Of a stretch of 17,519 bases of DNA, positions 9,366 through 17,519 are shown piece after piece. The stretch lies in NCBI GenBank assembly GCA_015852425.1, contig JAAAIG010000801.1:1-17519 (forward strand), read 5' to 3'. The DNA comes from Gryganskiella cystojenkinii. Its lineage: Eukaryota > Mortierellomycota > Mortierellomycetes > Mortierellales > Mortierellaceae. The position numbers and the translations under genes were made by a program. Numbering within the stretch: the stretch's first letter is position 1; the number at the start of each line of letters is the position of its first letter. Below the pieces are notes generated by a model. It did no database searches. It was not told where the DNA came from and saw nothing but the letters and a program-made list of their open reading frames with translations.

Positions 9366-12300
9366 ATGGAAAAAAATAATCACGACCACCTCCATGAGAG
9401 TTACAGCATCTCGAACGGTCAACGACTCCAAGAAGCCGATGCCGTCTCAAAGAGCACCATCCACACAAATCACACGAGTAATAACAATAGTAGCGAGAGT
9501 CTGGGTCAAAAGGGGGGTCATAGGACGAAGAACCATGCAAACTTGGATCGACTTCATACTCAAAACCTTCAAAGTCTAAGACCATCAACAACTACAACAC
9601 CATCCCACAGGCAACGACAACAGCAAGGGGATGCTGCTGGTACACATGATGACGTCTCTGATAAGGACTATAGCCCTCAAAGGCAACAGCATCACCACTC
9701 TCAAAAAAAGCTCCTCTCTCCTCATCACACTTATAACCCGCGCAAGAAACGGCCCACGAACAGTGCTTTGACAACATCGATCTGCTCCACGGTCGAGGCA
9801 GTCGATTACACATCCATTAGTGGGATCTCGCGCATAATCCATCGACATTTTTCCAGGGTCGATTATGTCCGATCCGATGAACAGTTGGAGAAGGAAAAGT
9901 ATTTGATTGGCAAGATCAAGTTCAGTCGATGGGTCTTCTTGCCTGCCGCGTTTTTCTTCCAGGGTGTCTGTGGAACGCTTTATGCTTGTAAGTTGTGTTC
10001 ACGCGCTTTCATATTTGGCGGCCCATTTTCAAAGATGTTGAAGCTAATCTTTTATCGCAATAGGGTCTGTGTTCAACAACCTGATCGATAATGCCCTCTA
10101 TGGCACCGCAGACGGGGCGCCGACGGTTCAGCATATGGCTGCCATTACATTCTACGTGGCTCTGGGTAAGAATACGGCACTCACTAGTCTTTTTGTTTTA
10201 TGCGTAGTAAAAGAAGTGCATTTTTGCTTGACAAAAGAAAATTCGGATCTTCATTGCCAAGAGAGTGAGGATGGACTCCAAACCGGGTAAAAAAGGTGGG
10301 AGAGAGGGAGACCGAAAAGGAAAGGAGAAGATGTGAAGGAGGACGAGGAGCCGATCTTTTTCAGATTTTGCACACTATCGATTGCACAAGGGGGTGGATG
10401 GAGGGCAATAAGGATTGCATGAAAGTTGAGTAGAAAACTCTTTTCTAGATCCGAAGAGTGGTCGCATAACAAGTCTTGAGATAATGCCCGATGACACAAC
10501 AACTGCTATACGAAGAAAAAAAAAGAGAGTCATCTCTACCTCCTCCTCACCACCCCCTGCCTTGCTTCATCCGGAGCAAGTCCATTACTCCCTTGGAACC
10601 CTGAACATCTTTGACCTTGTTTTCCCGTCGATTCAAAAGAAAAGAAGAAACGATCACACTCAAACATTCCCAAGAATCATTGCAGGCACGCTCGTTAATT
10701 GAGGTGTGGCTGCTTTATAATGATCGTCTTTGCTAACCTTCGTGTGTTCGCAATGATCTACGATATCTTGATCCATAGGCTGTTTTGGAGTCTCGTCCTC
10801 AACTATGGGCCCCTGGCTCGAGCGTCACGGACCTCGCAAGGCCGGTCTCCTGGGTGCAGTCCTCATCCTCATCGGTAACCTCATCACCGCGGTCGGCATC
10901 CATGTCAAACACATCAGTCTCGTTTACTTTGGTTACGGTATCTTTGGCGGTCTCGGCCTCGGTATCTCGTACATCTCTCCTGTTTCGGCCCTTCAAAAGT
11001 GGTTCCCAGATCGCCGAGGCGTCGCTGCCGGGTTGGCGGTCAGTGGGTTTGGTGCTGGATCGATAGCATTGGCCAAGATCCCTGATCCCCTGTCAGCCGC
11101 TGTGGGTCTGCCCATGACGTTTGTTATCCTCGGTTGCTCTTACTTTATCGTCATGGCGATCTGTTCGTTTGTGTTCCGAGTGCCTCCACCGGGCTATGTC
11201 GTCAACGGTCTCGATGTCTGGGCTGTTCCTGTTGATATTGAATCCGATGAAGAAAATGACAACAATGAATTGCAGAGCGTCAAAACCGACAATTTAAACC
11301 TGGCAAAGGGTGGGTCGGTTGAACCATCCAGTCTCTTTAGCAACCCAAGCTCAGGTGGCGCTGGTGCGGGCATTGGTTTCAATATCAAGTCCTCTGCCAA
11401 TGACAGCCATTACCAGTCCCTTCACCCTTTGCACCCGCTTCAACAGGCTGGCCCTCGCAAGAGCATGGACGACTCTGTCATGACGCCGAACTCTCCAATC
11501 TCGGTCACTGCCACCGTTGTCCCCTCGGCTTCGTTGTCGATGAACACCTCTCGTCGAAACTCAACCCGATCTGCGGCCGCGAGAACGGGTTATGATCCCA
11601 GTATCTCCATCAGTCTCATGGATGCGTTCCATTCACGCGAGTTCCGGTTGATGTACATCATGTTCCTGGGAAACACCATGGCAGGTGTCGTCATCATCTC
11701 ACGTCTGGCCAACATTGCGACCGATATCTTTGGGCACAGCAAGGACAATGCCTCGACGATCGTCTCGATCAACGGTGGGTTCAACCTGGTCGGTCGCTTG
11801 GTCTTTGCCTCACTCTCGGACAAGATCGGTCGCAAGAACTCGTATATGATCATGCTTGGGTCCCAGGTGATCATCCTTGCCTGTCTACCGCTTATCATGC
11901 GTGCAGATGCCAACTGGGCGTTTTTGACGACGGTCTGGATCCTGACGGCGTGTTATGGAGGTGGGTTCGGGTGTATCCCTGCTTTCCTCTGTGACATGTT
12001 TGGGCCCTCAAACATTGGTCCGCTCCATGGCGTGATCCTGACGTCTTGGAGTCTCTCGAGTGTCGGTGCAGGTTTGCTCTTCACAGCGGTTTACAATCAT
12101 TTGCTCGAGTCTGGGTACACGATCCATGATACGTTTATTTATACCGTCAATTTGCACTGGATCCTGGCTGGTGTCGCGCTCGGTTTTCTCGTCACACTGT
12201 TTGTAAGAACAGGAATACGAGATCGACTGTTGCCTTCGATCCCAGGCGAATTCTTTCATAGTCGGATCTTTGGGCGGATTCTGAGATTCGGGACCTTTGG

Positions 12301-12529
12301 GTGTATATGGGTGACGCAAGCAAAGGAACAACAGGAATGGGACGCGTATGTGGTTCAGCGTCAGTTGGAGGAAGAACAAGGGCTAGAGCCGATTAGTGGC
12401 CGACAACACCAGATGGATCTCGAGAAGGAAAGGGCTCTGGATCGAGAGGAGAGGGCCGCTGCAGCGGCAGCGTTGAGAAGTGAGAATGCCTCTTCTTTGA
12501 CATCAGCCTCGTCGTCGAAACGGCTGTAA
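9366..12529 (+). CDS. MFS transporter, oxalate:formate antiporter/monocarboxylate-like
   Basis: Predicted 824-residue, 12-TM membrane carrier. Exons are 9366-9987, 10064-10165 and 10779-12529; introns of 76 and 613 nt have GT-AG ends. ATG 9366 follows an in-frame TAA at 9360. The first 187 residues are hydrophilic and rich in His, Gln, Ser and Thr. TM1 (about 189-211) ends in GTLYAWSVFNN and TM2 reads MAAITFYVALGCFGVSSSTMG; both are continuous only after splicing, and resemble the OFA branch. GPWLERHGPRKAG follows TM2. TMs 3-6 span about 264-374, then a cytosolic loop of about 155 residues with acidic and Ser-rich stretches. TM7 starts near 530; TM8 is followed by SDKIGRKNSY, an MFS loop motif. 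GPLHGVILTSWSLSSVGAGL in TM11 is also OFA-like. A charged, Ala-rich tail of about 107 residues ends the protein. The substrate, likely a mono- or dicarboxylate, is an inference from family resemblance. Confidence 0.88.
10166..10778 (+). other. 613-nt intron within the MFS gene
   Basis: The donor GTAAGA follows the first base of a Gly codon and the acceptor is ATAG at 10775-10778. Removal joins FYVALG to CFGVSSS, giving a continuous TM2. The interior has stops in all frames near the junctions and no motif expected in MFS proteins. The other five introns in this window are 76-151 nt. A CT-rich patch near 10540-10600 is the only compositional feature seen. Confidence 0.8.
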
Positions 12530-12975
12530 ACATAGCGGAACTTTTTTTTTTTCTAAATTAGCCAAAAAAAAATAATATTAATATGAAGTTGATGGTAACG
12601 AGGTCGCGTTGATGGAAATCTTATCATAAACACCAACACCTTCACGTCTGAAGTATTCCTCTGTTACAATCCCGAAACCCCTCTTACCGGAATCGGTTAT
12701 TTCTTATCAACATGATTTGGTCACCGACTTAAAAAAAAGAGAATATACAAAAGAGTGAGTAGTATTAACACTACGGAAAAAACCCTGCTTTTGAAGTTGT
12801 TCTGCTCTAGTATTTTTGATGGGTCCTCTCTTTGGTCCATGCACTGCACGCACAGATACCCAGGGCGTACAAAACAGATTACATGGCGGACTATCATCTC
12901 TTTTTTTTTTTGGCATCGTTATTTTCAACCTACATGCAGACATCCAAAAAAAAAGACGATCCAAGCGCTTTTTTG
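12530..12975. other. Intergenic stretch after the MFS gene
   Basis: Contains T-rich and A-rich homopolymer runs just after the MFS stop codon, with AATAATATTAATA at about 12570-12583, likely part of its 3' end-forming region. No gene on either strand is supportable. Further T and A runs occur at about 12901-12911 and 12945-12954. Confidence 0.5.
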
Positions 12976-13006
12976 CAATCAAAATCTGTCTTCTCGCCCT
13001 ACCTGT

Positions 13007-13360
13007 CGTACTCTGTCCGTCCCCTCCCTTTTCCTCGTTTTTTGCCCCTTCTTCCTCTCTCTCTCCTCTCAAGTTGCTGTTCTGCACCCCTACCCCTTCT
13101 TTTCTCTTTCTGTTCAACGATAACTTCTCCCCCTCTTTTTCTTTCTGTTTTTTCGTTTCTTTCCATTCTCTCACCCACCAACAGCTCTCGACATTTCCAA
13201 CTTTCTCTTTCAAAATATCCTTCTCGCCTTTTATCCCCTACACCGTTCCATCTCTTTTCATAGAGGAAGGAGCATATTTCCTCTCTCCCTCCCCTCCTAC
13301 TCCTCCGAGAAAATACTCGACAGCAGCATAAGTTCGGTCGCCCCGGATAAAATAGAAAAC
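13007..13360 (+). promoter_or_regulatory. Pyrimidine-rich leader of the F-box gene
   Basis: About 300 nt of dense C/T sequence end 30-50 nt before ATG 13361, the longest such tract in the window. Reading frames through it on both strands merely translate Phe/Ser/Leu/Pro or Arg/Glu/Lys/Gly repeats and are not taken as genes. Confidence 0.5.
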
Positions 13361-16300
13361 ATGTGTCAACAAGCAATGACAATATCCACAGCACCACCAC
13401 AGCCTCCCCCCTTCATACCCACATCGTCTTCCGCCCTCACATCCACACATTTGAACTCGTCCACAACTGCCTTCATTTCCACCCTCACGGCTCGACGATC
13501 CACCAATATCTCGCGCTCCACTTCTTCCTCGTCGACTACTCCAACAATGACTCTCATGTCCCTTCCGAGTGAGGTCCTCACAGTTTTGGTTCACTGGGTC
13601 GCCAACAAAGGGATCGAGGATCTGTACCCTCTGATGTGTGTGAACAAAACCCTCTTCCAACACGTGGTCCCTTATCTCTACAAGGATCCCTTCCGACTCT
13701 GCTCCCGAGGACTCTGGAAACGATCTGTCTACAGGGCTGTGATGGAACGACAAACAAAGTTGATTCGGACCCTTTTGCTCTGTTGCACTCGAACCTTGAC
13801 TAAGGTCACACCTGCAACAACGACAGTCGATTTATCACACTCCCCGTTTTCTCCATCGCGCGAGATCTTGACGACGACGACGACGACGACGACGACCTCG
13901 GCAGATGATAGGACATCAGAAAGGAAAAGGTGTGCGAAGAGAAGTGGCGGAAGACTGTCATGCCTGTCCAGACCTGACGAGGGAGAGGAACAGGATGAGG
14001 AGAGTCGAGACCTGCCCGCACAGGTCCCCAGTGGTGAGGGAGCAGGACACAGAGGCGAAGCACATGCATCCGAAATTGACCATGGCAACACCAACCACAG
14101 CAACTCCAACTCCAATCCCAACCCCAACGACATCGTCACTGTCAACAACAACAGCACTTTTCCCGTACAGCTGCAAACCACTCTCCCGCCTGCACGGTCG
14201 CTGTTGCAGCGACTCCGAGGGAAACAGCGAATACCACCACTTTCAACTTCTTCATCACCGACAATTACAGCTGTATCCGAATATACTACAACTCCTTTTC
14301 TAGAATTTCCAGACCTGGAACAGATCCACCTCGAAGAGAACGAGGAACAGCAACAACAGCAGCCTCAAGCACAAGTGGAGCTAGCAGCAGCCACCACGCG
14401 AAAACAACAACAACCACCAAAAAAGAAAAACCAGCGAGTCGAATTGGTCCCTGTTGTATGGGATGCAGACCTCGGACAGCCAGAGACGGGCGATATCCCC
14501 GGCTTGAACAATCCCACACCCAAAGTCGAATTCCCCTCTGAGCTCACCAAGACTGTTCTCCGTCTGGCCGAAGAACCAGCGCCGATCATCAACTACCTGT
14601 CTTATGTTACCTATACTGATCTGCGGTGTTGGGCCGCGGCTTCAAACATGAAAATGGTCCATAAGATCCTCGGTGGTATCCGCCCCTCGTGGTCAGCGCG
14701 ACTCAAAACCAAACTCAAGCAGGTCCCTCGCCGCCTTTTCGGTCAGAGTTCGACAGCTTCTTCATCATCTTCAGGACAGAATGATGCCGGCGCAGAAAAC
14801 AATGAATCGATCAATCACCCGGTTCATTTTGGATGGGATTATGATGACGACGACGATGATGACGCCATCGCACACTCGGCCCGTTCGAGATTGAATCCGT
14901 TTTGGCGCTGGCGAAGAAACCGTCGACTCCGCAAGCGGGAAAAGACGTTATGGAAACCTGCGGATGTCGAGTTTCTCGAGTTCCTGTTTCTCTATTACAT
15001 CTCACCCAAGATCTACTCCATCCCTCTCGGCAAGGTTTGCGCCCACTGGTATCAACCCTCACTCGACTATCTCTTACCAGGTGTACCGGAACGTCTCTCC
15101 GGTCTGCAGCGGGTTGTTATCAACCATTCAGCAACACATCCGAACGAACTCTCGCTTCCACAGATGTTCATCGAGCGACATCAGAATGCGTTCCCAGGAC
15201 AGCTCTGTGAGATCCAGGCGAGACAGATCTATCATTATTCTCACGACATGTCAAAGTCGGTCCTGGCCACGATTCAAGCGATCAAGCGACTCAAAGTTCT
15301 GGATCTCTCGGTCTGGACGGGTATCTTTTCAGGTCTGGATACGATTTGCACGAATCATCTTCGGACGTTATTGATCTGTCACCATATGGAGATCGTCGAT
15401 CCACACATGTTCGATCGGTTACTGGAACGTTGTCCTGTCTTGGAGGAGTTATCGATCTTAGTTCCACATCCAAGTCTGTTCTCTTGGGCCGAGAATCGAA
15501 AACGAGAAGGTCCATCGCCGTTCATGCTCTCAAGCGCAGCGGCTGTCACCTTGGATACTGAGGGGGAATCAGAGGGTCAGGGACAACAGCGACCGTACTC
15601 TTTTCGACGAAGCGTGGTCTCGATGCGAAATGTCCCTCAATCGTCCTTTGGACTGCCACCGCTAAGGAATTTGACGCTCTGTGGTCAAGCACCAGATGTG
15701 ATCGGGGCTTTCAAAGACGCGATCTTTGCTTTTCAGGACACACTGGAGTCTGTTCAAGTTTCCATGTATCCAGACCTGCTAAAGGAGGAACTGAGCATGG
15801 AGACCGAATTCTTTGTCGATCTGCCTGAGAATCCAGTCATCGTTGTCGCCAACAATAACAATAACAACAACAACAACAGTTTTGACAATGGACTCGACCA
15901 CAACGTAGCGGCAGCAGAAGAAGGAGAGGAGGTCGTGATGGGGGACCATCAGAGCGAGACTTTTACCCTGACGACGGTCACGACCACAATCACAACCACG
16001 ACTCCCGATTCAGACACAGAACATGAGATTTATTCGTCCGCCTCGGTCTCGTTTTCTCCAATTGTCTCGAACCCACCTCCACCACCACCACCGGTGATCA
16101 ACCCTTTGTCGTGGGATTGGACTTTACCTCGACTGAGGAACATGTCCCTGCGTGGTCCCGTCGTTGCGTATTTTGATCTGAGTCTGACCCGGTATTGCCC
16201 ACAACTGGTCCAACTTGCGCTGTCGTTGCATTGTTCCCGTCTGCCGCATTTGATCTTTTCGAACGAGAACCATACGCATACGGCCGAAGATAATATCACG

Positions 16301-16528
16301 ACCTCTTCTTGGGAGGATTCTTCCCCGACTCCACGCGAGAACCGTCGGCTCTCGACGATTGAACCCAACAGCAGCGGCGCGGGTCCTTCTTCGGACGGTC
16401 TCTTGGGTGGATCACCGAGGAAGAAAGGATCACCATCCATCTTTCCTCGCATTTTGGTCTGCGATTCCCTGGCATTCAAGTGGGGGATGACACTCTCAAG
16501 GGATCGTCAGAGCATGGTAATAGTATAA
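13361..16528 (+). CDS. Large F-box-like protein with LRR-like C-terminal region
   Basis: An uninterrupted frame of 1055 codons. After a Thr/Ser/Pro-rich leader, residues 63-115 (MTLMSLPSEVLTVLV, then VNKTLFQHVVPYLYKDPFRL) match an F-box-like domain, which would bind Skp1 in an SCF ubiquitin ligase. Residues about 165-400 are low complexity, with runs of nine Thr and five Gln. The later region (LSYVTYTDLRCWAA, then SPKIYSIPLGKVCAHW, QRVVINHSATHP, ERHQNAFPGQLCEI, KVLDLSVWTGIF, LLERCPVLEELSI) follows the irregular LRR-like pattern of expanded Mortierella F-box families. Runs of seven Asp (495-501), nine Asn (831-839) and seven Pro (905-911) interrupt it. ATG 13361 is the first Met of the frame; Met5, or Met63 next to the F-box, are alternatives. 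The end is uncertain: GTAATA at 16517 could be a donor to an unseen last exon. The substrate is unknown. Confidence 0.75.
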   Translation: MCQQAMTISTAPPQPPPFIPTSSSALTSTHLNSSTTAFISTLTARRSTNISRSTSSSSTTPTMTLMSLPSEVLTVLVHWVANKGIEDLYPLMCVNKTLFQHVVPYLYKDPFRLCSRGLWKRSVYRAVMERQTKLIRTLLLCCTRTLTKVTPATTTVDLSHSPFSPSREILTTTTTTTTTSADDRTSERKRCAKRSGGRLSCLSRPDEGEEQDEESRDLPAQVPSGEGAGHRGEAHASEIDHGNTNHSNSNSNPNPNDIVTVNNNSTFPVQLQTTLPPARSLLQRLRGKQRIPPLSTSSSPTITAVSEYTTTPFLEFPDLEQIHLEENEEQQQQQPQAQVELAAATTRKQQQPPKKKNQRVELVPVVWDADLGQPETGDIPGLNNPTPKVEFPSELTKTVLRLAEEPAPIINYLSYVTYTDLRCWAAASNMKMVHKILGGIRPSWSARLKTKLKQVPRRLFGQSSTASSSSSGQNDAGAENNESINHPVHFGWDYDDDDDDDAIAHSARSRLNPFWRWRRNRRLRKREKTLWKPADVEFLEFLFLYYISPKIYSIPLGKVCAHWYQPSLDYLLPGVPERLSGLQRVVINHSATHPNELSLPQMFIERHQNAFPGQLCEIQARQIYHYSHDMSKSVLATIQAIKRLKVLDLSVWTGIFSGLDTICTNHLRTLLICHHMEIVDPHMFDRLLERCPVLEELSILVPHPSLFSWAENRKREGPSPFMLSSAAAVTLDTEGESEGQGQQRPYSFRRSVVSMRNVPQSSFGLPPLRNLTLCGQAPDVIGAFKDAIFAFQDTLESVQVSMYPDLLKEELSMETEFFVDLPENPVIVVANNNNNNNNNSFDNGLDHNVAAAEEGEEVVMGDHQSETFTLTTVTTTITTTTPDSDTEHEIYSSASVSFSPIVSNPPPPPPPVINPLSWDWTLPRLRNMSLRGPVVAYFDLSLTRYCPQLVQLALSLHCSRLPHLIFSNENHTHTAEDNITTSSWEDSSPTPRENRRLSTIEPNSSGAGPSSDGLLGGSPRKKGSPSIFPRILVCDSLAFKWGMTLSRDRQSMVIV
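13871..13897 (+). repeat. (ACG)8-ACC trinucleotide repeat encoding nine Thr
   Basis: Eight identical ACG codons and one ACC lie in frame in the F-box gene. The near absence of synonymous variation suggests recent slippage rather than selection for a Thr run. Length changes in threes would preserve the frame. Confidence 0.9.
15851..15877 (+). repeat. (AAY)9 trinucleotide repeat encoding nine Asn
   Basis: Seven AAC and two AAT codons encode residues 831-839 of the F-box-like protein. The array separates the LRR-like region from the acidic and Thr-rich segment that follows. Similar shorter arrays encode Asp (14843-14863), Gln (14348-14362) and Pro (16073-16093). Confidence 0.9.
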
Positions 16529-17519
16529 CAAGAAAAACTGCCTTTAAAAATACCCTTAAATAGCGCATTAGCAATATAGCTCTTCATCTTGATATTATCT
16601 GCTGCATCCTCATATGTTACTATCGTTCTCGTGGCTACTCAGCAGCGCCTGGTTTGACTTGTTCGTTTGACCAAAAGTCTAAAATTTAAAATCCGGTCAC
16701 CCACTTTTTTTTATGCTTATTTGGCCAGACGAGGAGTCGCGAAAGAGTTGACTTGCGAAGGAGGGGTGAGTGCGTCTTTGTGTGGGATGAAAAGTAGAGG
16801 CGAAAAACAGGGTAGCTGAGTCAAAACTTCGTTACTCTAGGGCTATTGAAAGATATCCTGCTGTTATTGTGATTGTTGTTGTTTTATCTGCTTCTCTTCC
16901 TTTGGCGTGGCGCCAGTAGCACGTGGGGGTATAGGCAGTTCAGAGCGATGAAGAGAGAAATAGTAGCCGATATCCTCCATCTTAATGAATATTTTTCTTC
17001 CCCTTCGTTCCATCATATAAGTATTTCTGGCCAAGGCACGACTCCAGCCTTCTCTCATCGGCGGTGTTACAGATCGCTCTCACGTCCAGTGCGGGCCGTT
17101 GTCGCAGGAAAAAGTAGTCTGAGGTGTCGCCACTGCTACCTCCATGTTCCTCGTCATGGGTGCTCCCCCGGGCACATTTACTCCCGGTGATTATCCCAAC
17201 AGACTTTTCCCAGTTAGCAGTGACTTCACGCCATGCGTTCCGGATCCCTGCTCTTCTGGGCGTTTTTTTTTTCTTTGTCAATGATCCCTCGCGATGGTTG
17301 GGTTTGTTAAACTTAGCTGACAATTGACGTGACTGGCAACCCATCCATAAAATGCGTGGCACTACAGTGAAGTCACCTATTGGCAACCACTGCACCTTTG
17401 TTCACAGTACCGCGACCTCACGGCTGGACGAACCCAGTCCTCTAAGTGGTCTTTCTTACTTATTTGTCACTTATTCTCCGAGATCCTTTGACAGGATATA
17501 TTTTATGGCCCCGGCCCTT
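16529..17519. other. Right-hand flank without a supportable gene
   Basis: Open frames here (for example the minus-strand frame 16982-17395 of 137 codons) have no recognised motif and no clear splice structure. A CACGTG E-box palindrome sits at 16920-16925. TGGCAACC is directly repeated at 17334-17341 and 17381-17388, either side of a short dyad-rich segment. The region could hold the F-box 3' UTR or last exon, the edge of a repeat element, or the start of a gene lying mostly outside. Confidence 0.45.

Noticed and set aside
13007..13753. Minus-strand frames across the F-box leader and 5' coding region
   Set aside because: Low-complexity Arg/Glu/Gly-rich or Cys/Gly-rich sequence overlapping a better supported + strand gene.
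13905..14303. 132-codon + frame inside the F-box gene
   Set aside because: An alternative-frame translation of low-complexity coding DNA. The main frame is continuous across it, so no frameshift is needed.
13871..15877. CRISPR-like array
   Set aside because: The repeats are in-frame trinucleotide microsatellites without spacers, in a eukaryotic coding gene.
16982..17395. 137-codon minus-strand frame near the right edge
   Set aside because: No recognised domain and it ends without family features. It might be part of a gene beyond the window, but the sequence here does not support calling it.

Overview
The window looks like nuclear DNA of a filamentous fungus, most likely Mortierellomycotina (Mortierella or a relative). 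The evidence is short GT-AG introns (76-151 nt, with one exception), pyrimidine-rich leaders ahead of start codons, C-rich third codon positions, and a large F-box protein built like the expanded Mortierella F-box families. The taxonomic call is an inference; no rRNA or other marker is present. All gene models are on the + strand.

Layout, left to right. (1) 1-694: 3' part of an AKR7-type aldo-keto reductase gene, cut by the window edge, with one intron. (2) About 897-1494: a decayed, 5'-truncated tandem copy of the same 3' part, with at least two nonsense codons and a lost splice acceptor. (3) 2178-3080: a three-exon gene for a START-domain lipid-transfer protein of the STARD7/PCTP type. (4) 3445-5644: a two-exon gene for the cohesin kleisin Rad21/Scc1, with N- and C-terminal kleisin domains and candidate separase sites. 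(5) 5645-9365: about 3.7 kb with no gene I can support; its right end carries a TATA-like box and a long CT-rich leader that probably belong to the next gene. (6) 9366-12529: a three-exon gene for a 12-TM MFS carrier of the oxalate:formate antiporter/monocarboxylate type, with one unusually long 613-nt intron. (7) 13361-16528: a single-exon gene for a 1055-residue F-box-like protein with Thr, Gln, Asp, Asn and Pro runs. (8) 16529-17519: no supportable gene; short repeats near 17334-17388 may be the edge of a dispersed element.

The genes do not form a pathway. They cover carbonyl reduction, lipid transfer, sister-chromatid cohesion, carboxylate transport and probable ubiquitin-ligase substrate recognition, an ordinary mixed fungal neighbourhood. 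I found no RNA gene, CRISPR array, intact transposon or defence system, and no convincing new biological system. The points most worth a second look are the decaying AKR copy, the duplicated separase-type motifs in Rad21, the long MFS intron, and the repeat-laden F-box gene with an uncertain 3' end.
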